Assembly (NCBI RefSeq): GCF_000314995.1
Contig: NZ_BAEO01000068.1
Location: 33,493 to 97,492 of the forward strand
DNA from: Paraglaciecola arctica BSs20135
Lineage (GTDB): Bacteria > Pseudomonadota > Gammaproteobacteria > Enterobacterales > Alteromonadaceae
DNA length: 64,000 bases
Reading direction: 5' to 3'
Of this stretch, positions 56,330-64,000 are shown piece by piece (position 1 is the stretch's first letter; every line of letters begins with the position of its first letter). Under the pieces are notes generated by a model. That model saw nothing but the letters and a program-made list of their open reading frames with translations, was not told the DNA's origin and ran no database searches. The translations under genes were made by a program, and so were the position numbers.

Positions 56330-56938
56330 ATGAGCATATTACATATAGATACTAGCGCCCGCTTAACAGGCTCGAATACTCGCATAATTGGGCAGTACCT
56401 AGTGAATGAATTAAACGCAGGGGTAGTGCACCGTGATCTGGCTGTTAACCCTTTACCTCCAATTAGCGCGCAAGATCTAATGGGTGTACATGGTTCATCT
56501 GATGATCAACGGGACAGTTTGCACTCTCATTTGGCCCTGTCCGATCAATTGATCCAAGAACTAAAAGATGCCGATACTCTAGTTATTGGCGCGGCGATGT
56601 ACAATTTTGGTATACCTGCATCGTTAAAGCAGTGGATCGATGCTATATGCCGAGCTGGTGTGAGTTTTAAATATACCGAGCAGGGACCAGTGGGATTATT
56701 GAATATTAAACGAGCATTCATTATTACTGCTACTGGCGGTACCCCTGTAGGCAGCGATATGGATTTTGCCAGTGATTACTTGGCACATATCTGTAATTTT
56801 ATAGGGGTTAAAGAAGTAGTACATATTGATGCCGGTGGTTCAAAAGGTTCACCTGAACAAATCATCGAATCGGGCAAACTACAAATTGACAGTTTTTTAG
56901 AAAATGAGCAAACCAACGAAGATTTAGCGGTCGCATAA
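56330..56938 (+). CDS. azoR: FMN-dependent NADH-azoreductase
   Basis: A flavodoxin-like quinone and azo reductase. ILHIDTSARLTGSNTR is the FMN phosphate loop (residues 3-18), GAAMYNFGIPASLKQWID the conserved central block, and TGGTPVG another flavin contact. Its 202 aa match E. coli AzoR (201). It reduces quinones by two electrons, which avoids semiquinones. The last base of its stop is the first base of the yqjG ATG (TAATG), so the two are co-translated. Confidence 0.92.
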   Translation: MSILHIDTSARLTGSNTRIIGQYLVNELNAGVVHRDLAVNPLPPISAQDLMGVHGSSDDQRDSLHSHLALSDQLIQELKDADTLVIGAAMYNFGIPASLKQWIDAICRAGVSFKYTEQGPVGLLNIKRAFIITATGGTPVGSDMDFASDYLAHICNFIGVKEVVHIDAGGSKGSPEQIIESGKLQIDSFLENEQTNEDLAVA

Positions 56939-57894
56939 TGGGCTTACTACAACAAGGAAAATGGGTCGACAAGTGGTACGACACTAAAAACAGCGGCGGC
57001 GAGTTTCGCCGCCAAGACAGTCGTTTTAGAAGTTGGATAACCGCAAATGGTGAAGCCGGCCCCAATGGCGTGCAAGGTTTCAAAGCTGAAAAAGGTCGTT
57101 ATCATTTATATGTCTCTTTGGCTTGCCCTTGGGCGCACCGAACACTTATTTTCAGAGCATTAAAGGGTTTACAAGAATACATCGATGTCACGGCTGTCGA
57201 GCCTATTATGCTAGAAAATGGTTGGGAGCTTAGGGAGCCATTGTATGGCTTTGATTATGCCTACCAACTGTATTTAAAGGCAGATCCGAATTATGAAGGT
57301 AGAGTCACAGTGCCCATTTTATGGGATAAACACACCCAAACGATTGTCAGCAACGAATCATCAGAAATTATTCGCATGTTTAATACTGCCTTTAATCATT
57401 TAACTGGTAATCACAGTGATTATTATCCTGAGGACTTGCGTAGCCAAATAGATGCTGTGAACAAACGAGTGTATGACACCATTAACAATGGCGTCTATCT
57501 CTCTGGTTTTGCCACTACGCAACAAGCATACGAAAAAGCGTTCAAGGCGTTATTTGAGTCACTCGATTGGGTTGAAGATATTTTATCTAAACAACCCTAT
57601 CTGGCAGGTGAGCAATTGACTGAAGCCGATTGGCGTTTATTTACGACCTTAATACGATTCGATGCAGTGTACTTCGGCCACTTTAAAACCAATCGCCAGC
57701 AAATTGCAGACTACCCAGCTTTGAGTAACTACGTACGAGAGTTGTATCAAGTTGCAGGCATTGCCGAAACCGTGAATTTTGAACATATCAAAACACATTA
57801 TTATGGCAGTCATCTTACAATTAACCCCACAGGGATTATACCGGTAGGGCCAGCGCAGGATTTTACCAAAGCCCATAATCGTCAAAGTTTATAA
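56938..57894 (+). CDS. yqjG: glutathionyl-hydroquinone reductase
   Basis: A Xi-class glutathione transferase that reduces glutathionyl-hydroquinones, removing the glutathione adduct. The catalytic Cys is in LACPWAHRT near residue 63, and the partner block GFDYAYQLYLKADPNYEGRVTVPILWD-like sequence, SNESSEI, and the C-terminal YYGSHLTINPTGIIPVGP are diagnostic. It has 318 aa (E. coli YqjG 328). With azoR and DoxX it forms a quinone-detoxification unit under the adjacent LysR regulator. Confidence 0.93.
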   Translation: MGLLQQGKWVDKWYDTKNSGGEFRRQDSRFRSWITANGEAGPNGVQGFKAEKGRYHLYVSLACPWAHRTLIFRALKGLQEYIDVTAVEPIMLENGWELREPLYGFDYAYQLYLKADPNYEGRVTVPILWDKHTQTIVSNESSEIIRMFNTAFNHLTGNHSDYYPEDLRSQIDAVNKRVYDTINNGVYLSGFATTQQAYEKAFKALFESLDWVEDILSKQPYLAGEQLTEADWRLFTTLIRFDAVYFGHFKTNRQQIADYPALSNYVRELYQVAGIAETVNFEHIKTHYYGSHLTINPTGIIPVGPAQDFTKAHNRQSL

Positions 57895-58272
57895 ATAAAT
57901 GAACTGTGAATACAACGTGAAAATCAATGTTAATAAGGGGTATCTGATTTTCACGTGGTCGCGGCATAACAGAGCATCCGAGGTTGTTTAAATACCTTAA
58001 AGCTTAGGAAATAACCGTGTTTTTATTAGCCTTTAAAAATGGGGATCCTTAATCCCCAAGATGGCTAAGTTTCAGTTGTTGCTCCCAGAAATATAGGTGC
58101 TTCTGTTACCTATTAATTCTAGAAACAACGAAGCTTAAAATGAGCCATTAGATAAATCCTCTGATAAACTATTAGTAAGAAGTCAGTTAGCTAATATAAA
58201 ACATGTCATTAAACACGCTGTAATTGGGTGTCTAGATTATTCCTACTCTAAAAGTAAAATGAGTCATCTAAT
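57895..58272. other. intergenic stretch with two inverted repeats
   Basis: A 378-bp gap without a convincing gene. ACGTGAAAATCA (57915-57926) pairs perfectly with TGATTTTCACGT (57945-57956) across an 18-base loop, right after yqjG. A second hairpin, GGGGAT/ATCCCC, lies at 58041-58057. Neither has a clear T-run. The rest is AT-rich and probably contains the SirB2 promoter. Confidence 0.55.
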
Positions 58273-58653
58273 ATGTATTTAATCATTAAACATTCCCATT
58301 TAACCTTAGTTGTAATCAGCGTTAGTTTTCTAATTATTCGTGTTATTGCGGTATCTGCAAAGGCACAATGGTTACAAAAAAAGTGGGCCAAAGTTACCCC
58401 ACATGTAATCGACACATTTTTATTAGCAACTGCCATCACGCTAATATTGATGATCCAACAATATCCCATTGTAAATCATTGGCTCAGCGCAAAAATAATC
58501 GGATTATTTGGCTATATACTCTGTGGGGCACTTGCCTTAAAAGGCGACAAGAGTGTGGTTTCTAGATTTTCGTTTTTATTACTAGCACTTAGTTGTATTA
58601 CTTACATGGCCTTAGTCGCTATTACAAAACAACCACTACCATTTTATTTGTAA
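58273..58653 (+). CDS. SirB2-family membrane protein
   Basis: A 126-aa protein with four hydrophobic helices. HLTLVVISVSFLIIRVIAVS, VIDTFLLATAITLIL, IGLFGYILCGALALKG, and FLLLALSCITYMALVAI are the helices, and the layout fits the SirB2 (invasion gene expression up-regulator) family. Its function in non-pathogens is unknown. It stands alone before a convergent CadC-like gene. Confidence 0.75.
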   Translation: MYLIIKHSHLTLVVISVSFLIIRVIAVSAKAQWLQKKWAKVTPHVIDTFLLATAITLILMIQQYPIVNHWLSAKIIGLFGYILCGALALKGDKSVVSRFSFLLLALSCITYMALVAITKQPLPFYL

Positions 58654-58847
58654 TCACGGGGATCTATTCTTTAGCATTTAAAAGTTAGGCAACTGACTTA
58701 AACAAAATAAAAATACTCTTAGGTTTTCTTTACATTTGAAAATGAGGATAATAATTTCTATTAACCTTCCTATACCTATTGGGTTAACTATACTGTCCGA
58801 AATTAGTACGAAATGATTAATTAGTTAACCCACATATCAAACTCGTT

Positions 58848-60950
58848 TTAATGGAAATCTGCTCGCAGTTGCAAAGCTACTTTACTCTCAAATGCCTTAA
58901 TTTGAACATTCAGCAAGGCTTTTTTTTGTTCATGTTGAATACTATCTAGTTGCTGCATCAATGCTAAGGCGGCGTAGGCACTAAATTGATTATGATGGTT
59001 GACCCAAAAACCCGATTGATTAGGAGCCTGAATAAGTGACAGGAACTGAGGCAAGGCTTGCTTTATCAGTTTGGGGTGTGATGATAGCAAGGCCTTTTGC
59101 AAAGGCACCAAACTAAAAAACCGAGTGGTTTTTAAGGTGACTTGATTGACTAATTGTCGCGCGATATCAGGGTTTTCTTTTTGTGTAATCAAGCTTAAAT
59201 AGTTTTGCCAAAATCTAGCGTCGGGGGAATCACCATAAAGTGACGCGGTATGGGAAAACCATCTTTGTGCCTGCTCAGGCATAGAATCCTTGGAATATAG
59301 CAACGCCAAGTAGATGCTATTTACTGGCGAGCCATCATCAATTTCTAAACAAACTTTCATTGCCTCGATAGACTCTGAAAGCTGTCCCCTTTGACTAAGT
59401 ATTTTGGCTTTCCATACATAAGCCCAGGTGAAATTACTATCAATATCGATGGCGTGGTCTACTGATGCTAATGCTTTAGGCATCTCATTACGCCAAAAGT
59501 GCACAATAGCTTTGTTTACATTTATCCAAGGTGAAAGAGGATCTATTTGCAGCGCTTTATCAGCATAAATCAGTGCCACATCAAACTGATTTTTGGCCAA
59601 GGCCAACTCTGAATAAACATATAGGCCTCTGGTATTCGAGGCATCTACACTTAATACTTTATTGATTAATTGCTCGGCTGCATCAAACTGAAAATTTTCA
59701 ATCGCTAACAATGCCCCAGCAAGAAGCGCGTTAATGTCATTAGGATCAAGTTGTAAGGCTGTATCAATAGCCACTCTAGCCTTTGTTACCGCAACGGCCT
59801 TTTCCATGTAGATGTCATGATAATTATATCTTGCGTAGATAAACGCTAAACTGCCAAACGCCGCAGCAAAATTAGGGGCAAGTTGAGTTGCTCTTAAGAA
59901 TGCTGCTTCTGCTTGAAAAAACCACTCGCTGGTTTTTCCATTCATCCACCAGTAATTGCCCTGAAGATAGGCTCGGTAAGCATTAATATCCACATTTCCG
60001 CTTACTGTTGTAAAATTTGCTTGTTCGCTTTGCCCAAACAGTTGCGCATTTATATCTGCGATTACCTTAGAATTTAAGGTCAGCAGTTTTTGCATGTTAT
60101 CTTCATACACTTGTGACCAAATCACCTTATTACTTTGCTTTTCGACCAAATGCACTAAGACCCGAATGCGCTCATTCGCCTCAGTAATACTGCCTTCTAC
60201 CAAATACCCAAGATTCAATTTTTCAACTATAGAATCTAACGCACCAGAGTCTCTAGCAAGGGCAATAGAAGAATAGTGTGCCAACACGGTAACCTTATCT
60301 GACTTAGCCAGAGCGATTGATAACTCCTCTGGAAGCATCTCAGCCAAATAATCATTGCTAGCATCACCAGTAAGATTGCGCCATGGTAAAAAAGCGATGA
60401 CCGTTTCTGTCTTTGTGTGGTTATTTTCAATATTCTGAGTAAGTACCTCTGGCGTAGATCCTTGATTCTCAGGAGTTTTCGGTAATAAAACAAAGATCAA
60501 CAGAGCAAGCATTAAGCTCAACACTATAAGTGCTGCAACTTTGCCCTTATTAAGTGATGAGATTAACCCTGATTTTTTGCTGTGTTTTGTGCTGAATTTA
60601 ATAAATTCTTGTCTACTCAACCAAGTGACGTCTGTTGACAACCGGTAACCTTTTTTAGGCACAGTATGAATTATCTGGCGAGCTTTACTATCGTTGAAGG
60701 TCAGGCGAAGCTGCGAGATGATCCGTGTCAGAGCATCCTCCATCACCACACGTCCATGCCATACTTTCTCCATTAATTCTTGTCGACTAACAGTCTCGCC
60801 GGCAAACAAAGCAAGCTGATAAAGAACATGAATGGCTTTTGGCTCTAAGTGACGACTTTGTTCACCAAAAAATACTCTATGATCGCCCACATCAATGTAG
60901 TAGTCACCTAAACGGAAATAACTATTTTCAGGTAGCACTTGTTCAGTCAA
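58848..60950 (-). CDS. CadC/ToxR-like membrane-anchored regulator with TPR sensor domain
   Basis: A one-component regulator. Residues about 8-110 form an OmpR-type winged helix (HLEPKAIHVLYQL, LMEKVWHGRVVMEDALTRIISQLR, PKKGYRLS). A single membrane helix lies near 140-160 (ALIVLSLMLALLIFVLL). The periplasmic part starts with a FlgO/TolB-like domain (VIAFLPWRNLTGDASNDYLAE) and continues as TPR-like helices to residue 700. The signal is unknown. It is divergent from a small exported TPR protein across 224 bp, which is its most likely target or partner. Confidence 0.85.
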   Translation of the reverse strand: MTEQVLPENSYFRLGDYYIDVGDHRVFFGEQSRHLEPKAIHVLYQLALFAGETVSRQELMEKVWHGRVVMEDALTRIISQLRLTFNDSKARQIIHTVPKKGYRLSTDVTWLSRQEFIKFSTKHSKKSGLISSLNKGKVAALIVLSLMLALLIFVLLPKTPENQGSTPEVLTQNIENNHTKTETVIAFLPWRNLTGDASNDYLAEMLPEELSIALAKSDKVTVLAHYSSIALARDSGALDSIVEKLNLGYLVEGSITEANERIRVLVHLVEKQSNKVIWSQVYEDNMQKLLTLNSKVIADINAQLFGQSEQANFTTVSGNVDINAYRAYLQGNYWWMNGKTSEWFFQAEAAFLRATQLAPNFAAAFGSLAFIYARYNYHDIYMEKAVAVTKARVAIDTALQLDPNDINALLAGALLAIENFQFDAAEQLINKVLSVDASNTRGLYVYSELALAKNQFDVALIYADKALQIDPLSPWINVNKAIVHFWRNEMPKALASVDHAIDIDSNFTWAYVWKAKILSQRGQLSESIEAMKVCLEIDDGSPVNSIYLALLYSKDSMPEQAQRWFSHTASLYGDSPDARFWQNYLSLITQKENPDIARQLVNQVTLKTTRFFSLVPLQKALLSSHPKLIKQALPQFLSLIQAPNQSGFWVNHHNQFSAYAALALMQQLDSIQHEQKKALLNVQIKAFESKVALQLRADFH

Positions 60951-61174
60951 TTATCTGGTCCAACACAATTATCTTCCTAGTATGGGTATATAACCTCCAA
61001 AATCGGCTTTTCATCACCATTTCATCAGCTTTTTATCTGTTGTTCCTCAGGAATATTCCCTACCGGTTCACCATACTCATCAAACACAAAGGGTACAAGC
61101 AAGTAGCACAAGTAATCATAAATCACTAACAGATATACGTTAATCACTCAAGCAAACAAAAAAGGTAGGTCATT

Positions 61175-61714
61175 ATGAAAATTGCAATCAAATCATACTA
61201 TCCAGCGGCCTTAGCTTTGCTGACGATAATGTCAGCTAGCCAAGCATCGGCAACTGATACAACAGCAGCTTCAGGACTGAAAGTAAAAACCAGCGTAGTT
61301 GAGGTCATAGGTGTACGAGAAATTGAGTCAGGAAAATTTGCACAGGGTATCCGTAAAAGCAAAGCGGCTTTAGTCAAAACTTCTAACCAGTCTTTACGTA
61401 AACCACTTCTTGATAACTTGTGCGTCGCTCATTTAGCCATTAACAATATGCAACAGGCAAACCAATACTGCCAAGCAGCCGTTAACACAGGTAAAGCATC
61501 AGTTGTTTCCTATAATAACCGTGCAGTGATGCACTATGTTCAGGGAAACCTAGAGGCGAGCCTCGAAGATTTAGATGTAGCCAGTCATTTTCGTCAATTC
61601 CAAAATATGGTGGCAGGTAACCTGAAGATAGTTAATCAGCACAACATACTGAGCAACAATGATGGCTTGAAAACTGAAGAAGACTCATCGCTTGTGGCGA
61701 TCACCAATCGTTGA
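61175..61714 (+). CDS. exported TPR-repeat protein
   Basis: A 179-aa protein with a signal peptide (cleavage near residue 26, SQASA). The rest contains about three TPR-like helix pairs: KFAQGIRKSKAALVK, HLAINNMQQANQYCQAAV and NNRAVMHYVQGNLEASLEDLD. TPR modules mediate protein contacts. Lying back to back with the CadC-like gene, it may be its target or feed its periplasmic sensor. I do not recognise a characterised homologue. Confidence 0.72.
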   Translation: MKIAIKSYYPAALALLTIMSASQASATDTTAASGLKVKTSVVEVIGVREIESGKFAQGIRKSKAALVKTSNQSLRKPLLDNLCVAHLAINNMQQANQYCQAAVNTGKASVVSYNNRAVMHYVQGNLEASLEDLDVASHFRQFQNMVAGNLKIVNQHNILSNNDGLKTEEDSSLVAITNR

Positions 61715-61783
61715 AAGTAACTTCGCCTTTGTTTGTATTAATCGACAAAGGCGTCACTAACCTAATCCTGATTAATGAAGATG

Positions 61784-61856
61784 ATTAATGAAGACACCCA
61801 ACGTAATTCAGTAACCAATCACTGAATATTAATGAAGACACCCAACGCAATTCGGT
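61784..61856. repeat. 29-bp imperfect direct repeat pair
   Basis: ATTAATGAAGACACCCAACG followed by an AATTC block occurs at 61784-61812 and 61828-61856, with two mismatches. The pair lies between the TPR gene and the transposase remnant. It may belong to the mobile element's flank or be a small binding-site array. Confidence 0.7.
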
Positions 61857-61923
61857 CTAATCAACAAGCATAAAGTGATCGGTATATTCCACTATTGAGT
61901 TTTAAAAAATAAGAAATTCAGGC

Positions 61924-62392
61924 CTATTGGGGATTTGGCTTATTGAATGCAACTAAATAATTCGCCAATTCAAATTTCAAACAACACCATTGAGCACAGG
62001 TAGTGCTGGAAGCGTTGAAAGTGTGTGCGCTGAAGTGTTGTTCGAACTCTGTGTTTAGTGTTACCCATTGTTCTGAGTTGAGGCCCAACTGCTCTAGAAT
62101 AGCGCTGTTGGAATGCTTTATGTAGCCGGCTTTATCATCTCGAATACAACGGCCTGTGCAATCGACTAATTCACAGTTATCAATCAAGCTATAGGTAATG
62201 CCTTTGGCATGTTTTGTCTGTGATTCCCCATGAAACGCATGAAACTAAGGGTCTGCTTTCCATTGATGAGAGCGTGAATACGTTGCTGAATACTGGTGTG
62301 TTTTGACGTTTCTGGTGTGGTATCCATCTTGGCGCGAATAGGATTTAAGTCTACAAAAGCCTTACAGGCTAAAGCGCACTTTCATATAATAA
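61924..62392 (-). pseudogene. Y1-type (REP-associated) transposase remnant with frameshift
   Basis: I translated this strand from about 62390. One frame reads LACKAFVDLNPIRAKM, then TPETSKHTSIQQRI and GNHRQNMPK, the middle of Y1/TnpA_REP transposases. At 62203-62205 the frame changes, and the next frame continues GITYSLIDNCELVDCTGRC, IRDDKAGYI and LEQLGLNSEQW. Restoring one A in the AAA run joins both parts. The N-terminal catalytic His-hydrophobic-His and Tyr region is missing, and a stop appears upstream of the LACK segment. The C terminus also diverges from the family ending. It is dead. Confidence 0.7.
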
Positions 62393-62463
62393 ATCCTAAG
62401 ATTTGAATCGTCCCGCAAAGGGTGCCTGTTTAGTGCATTTGGAGTTTCTGCATATGAAACCCA

Positions 62464-63357
62464 CTAGTTAGTTGTTGCCTTTAATAGTTGCTTAACACGC
62501 CAAAACATAAAACGTTGCAGCCAGCTCCGATTACCCCAAGGCCGCCAAGTTTTAATCAAGTTATTTCTGTATGCATCAAAATGCATGCCATGGGGTGCGT
62601 GAATTACTTTGCCACGTTTTAATAGTATTTTTAATACATTGGTACAAAGCGTTCCTGCAGCTAATGAAATCCCCATACAAGTTGACGGAACTTTCTTTTT
62701 AAGGAAGTTAACCGATGACTTATCAACTAAATAATGACGTTGCTGCACCGAAGGAGAAACGCCAATAACGAAGCGAATAATATTATCATTAAAAATTTGA
62801 GCTCTTTCATCATCACTGGCATTTGCTGCAGCATCAACAATTGAAAAGTACTCGTCGAAAGACATTTTCCCAGGCATAAATACTAAAAAAGCGGTCCCCA
62901 TTCCCATTGGCGCTGCGGTTATCGTTGGAATTCCCTTTTCATAACATCGACGAAAAACTTTGCGTCTAATTTCCAAAGCAAAAATATCTAGACTATCAAC
63001 GTAGATGTCGACCCCTTCTAAAAACGCTTCAATATTTCCTTCATTAATTCCTGAGTCAAAGTTTTTTATGTTAGCCTCAGGGTTGATGCCCCTGATAGTT
63101 TTTTCCATAACGGCAGCCTTGGGTTGCCCCAAAGTTGACATATTGGCACCTGCTTGACGATTAAAATTAGCGACATCATAATCATCTAGATCAGAGATGT
63201 GAAAATTTCCAATGCCCAAGCGGGCTAATACTATTGCGTGGTCACCTCCCACTCCACCCAAACCACCAATGGCAACCTTAGAATTTCTAAGTTGTTGCTG
63301 TTCTTTTTTAGTAACCCAACCTATATTTCGCGAAAATGCTTCTTCATAGTTGAACAT
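62464..63357 (-). CDS. E1-like ThiF/MoeB-fold adenylyltransferase, orphan
   Basis: A protein of the ubiquitin-activating E1 superfamily. The ATP loop GGLGGVGGDHA (about 33-43), DDYDVANFNRQ (the Arg-finger and Asn region), QPKAAVM, and the DSLD strand are in place, and STCMGISLAAGTL lies near residue 225. I see no paired CxxC zinc knuckles of MoeB/ThiF, and no clear catalytic Cys in the usual crossover loop. It has 297 aa with a basic C terminus. No ThiS, MoaD or ubiquitin-like partner, deubiquitinase or E2 is nearby, though the window ends 640 bp upstream. Substrate unknown. Confidence 0.75.
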   Translation of the reverse strand: MFNYEEAFSRNIGWVTKKEQQQLRNSKVAIGGLGGVGGDHAIVLARLGIGNFHISDLDDYDVANFNRQAGANMSTLGQPKAAVMEKTIRGINPEANIKNFDSGINEGNIEAFLEGVDIYVDSLDIFALEIRRKVFRRCYEKGIPTITAAPMGMGTAFLVFMPGKMSFDEYFSIVDAAANASDDERAQIFNDNIIRFVIGVSPSVQQRHYLVDKSSVNFLKKKVPSTCMGISLAAGTLCTNVLKILLKRGKVIHAPHGMHFDAYRNNLIKTWRPWGNRSWLQRFMFWRVKQLLKATTN

Positions 63358-63936
63358 CAGGATCCTTAAATACTAAAAAATTGAAGTTGTAACGTTCACA
63401 CCGACCCCCTTCTTAATTTAATCAAATATTTGCATTAGAGGATCATGTAAATACCACAAAATCACCTTACCTATCTCTCAAATATTCATCAAAAATCACT
63501 GATACATCCGACAGAATTTAATTAAATATTTATAGTGATTTAACAAAAACTGTCTTTTAGCATCTCTGTTTAGAATAGAGCCCTAAAGTACAAGCGACCT
63601 CAATGATATACCCGAAATAGCAGTTAAATAAGTATGACTAGTCATATCAAGTAACTAACATAGATAAGCTAAATCCGATTAATTAACGAAATACGCATTT
63701 TTTATCAAGCCGCATTTTTTATCAAACCACCCATCATTTTTTATCAAGCCACCCATAATTAGATTTTGAGACTAACCAAAATATTCAATATCGATTTTGA
63801 GCGTGAAAATGACTTGGATTGATTGAGGTGTGGAAGCTGAGGGTTAGTTTCAGCCTATTTGGTGGGAATAATAGGTATTTAACGGGATTGTGAGCACAAC
63901 TGTGCCTTATCGGTGATAAGTTAACTGCTTATTAGG
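63358..63936. other. AT-rich intergenic region with small repeats
   Basis: No gene was recognised in this 579-bp stretch. It holds a perfect 14-bp palindrome TATGACTAGTCATA (63633-63646) and three imperfect copies of an ATTTTTTATCAAGCC word at about 63696-63756. The E1-like gene's promoter should lie near 63370-63550. Confidence 0.55.
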
Positions 63937-64000
63937 TTATGCGCAGCGTAAAAGTGCTTTTGCTTTACCCATGCCTCGAATGCGTTGATGGCCTGTGTGC
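63937..64000 (-). CDS. possible C-terminal end of a second transposase-like ORF
   Basis: The last 20 codons entering from the right edge read HTGHQRIRGMGKAKALLRC followed by Ala and a stop. The basic GxGxAKALL-type ending resembles the C termini of Y1/REP-associated transposases, the family of the nearby remnant. It is too short to be sure. It may be chance. Confidence 0.25.
   Translation of the reverse strand, partial: HTGHQRIRGMGKAKALLRCA

Noticed and set aside
62464..63357. Ubiquitin-like antiphage system (CBASS type II or Bil-like)
   Set aside because: No cyclase, E2, effector, ubiquitin-like or JAB protease gene is visible next to the E1-like gene, so a defence system cannot be claimed from this window.

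Overview
The window is chromosomal DNA from a moderately AT-rich marine gammaproteobacterium of the Alteromonadales. The gene orders point towards the Alteromonas/Glaciecola/Paraglaciecola group: a divergent argE | argCBFGHA cluster, a HexR-controlled zwf-pgl-edd-glk-eda cluster beside hexR and pykA, lpoA-yraN-diaA-dolP, rplM-rpsI-petABC-sspAB, and yejK | yejL-yejM. The assignment rests on gene order and recognised protein motifs, not on a database search. No rRNA, tRNA or CRISPR array was seen.

Layout. 1-9.4 kb: a fragment of mgsA, then argE diverging from argC-argB-argF, an unusual heptanucleotide array, and argG-argH-argA followed by a periplasmic-type cyclophilin lipoprotein. A tandem pair of ARG-box-like sites and a terminator-like hairpin lie in the argE/argC control region. 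9.5-18 kb: the Entner-Doudoroff and oxidative pentose phosphate entry genes (eda, glk, edd, pgl, zwf, one strand), diverging from hexR and pykA. Three HexR-type palindromes sit in front of zwf, hexR and pykA. 18-26 kb: a saccharopine-dehydrogenase-like reductase and a complete Fur-type haem uptake operon (TonB receptor, two-domain HmuY-like lipoprotein, HmuT, HmuU, HmuV, HugZ). 26-34 kb: a 2OG-Fe(II) oxygenase, an EamA exporter, a DEDDh exonuclease, apbE, rsmI, and the lpoA-yraN-diaA-dolP envelope/replication block, which ends in a 233-bp inverted-repeat element.

34-45 kb: sspBA, the cytochrome bc1 genes petABC, rplM-rpsI, a LytM peptidase, a two-domain pterin-synthase-like protein, yejK, yejL, a YejM/PbgA homologue with an eroded sulfatase domain, and a small FagA-like gene behind a 43-bp palindromic Fur-like operator. 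45-58 kb: redox and stress genes. There are two LysR regulators, each divergent from oxidoreductases: one with quinone-reductase and SDR genes plus an aldo/keto reductase, the other with DoxX, azoreductase and glutathionyl-hydroquinone reductase. rlmA, a tricorn-like protease and a secreted metallo-beta-lactamase-fold enzyme lie between them. 58-64 kb is looser and more accessory: SirB2, a CadC-like membrane regulator divergent from a small exported TPR protein, short direct repeats, a frameshifted transposase remnant, an orphan E1-like (ThiF/MoeB) enzyme, and a repeat-containing AT-rich stretch at the right edge.

Most of the window is well-understood core metabolism. The observations I consider most worth checking are the FagA-like gene with its perfect palindrome, the two-domain HmuY-like lipoprotein, the catalytically eroded YejM, the orphan E1-like gene beside a dead transposase, the GCTACGA array inside the arginine operon, and the dispersed intergenic elements. 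I found no convincing wholly new multi-gene system.
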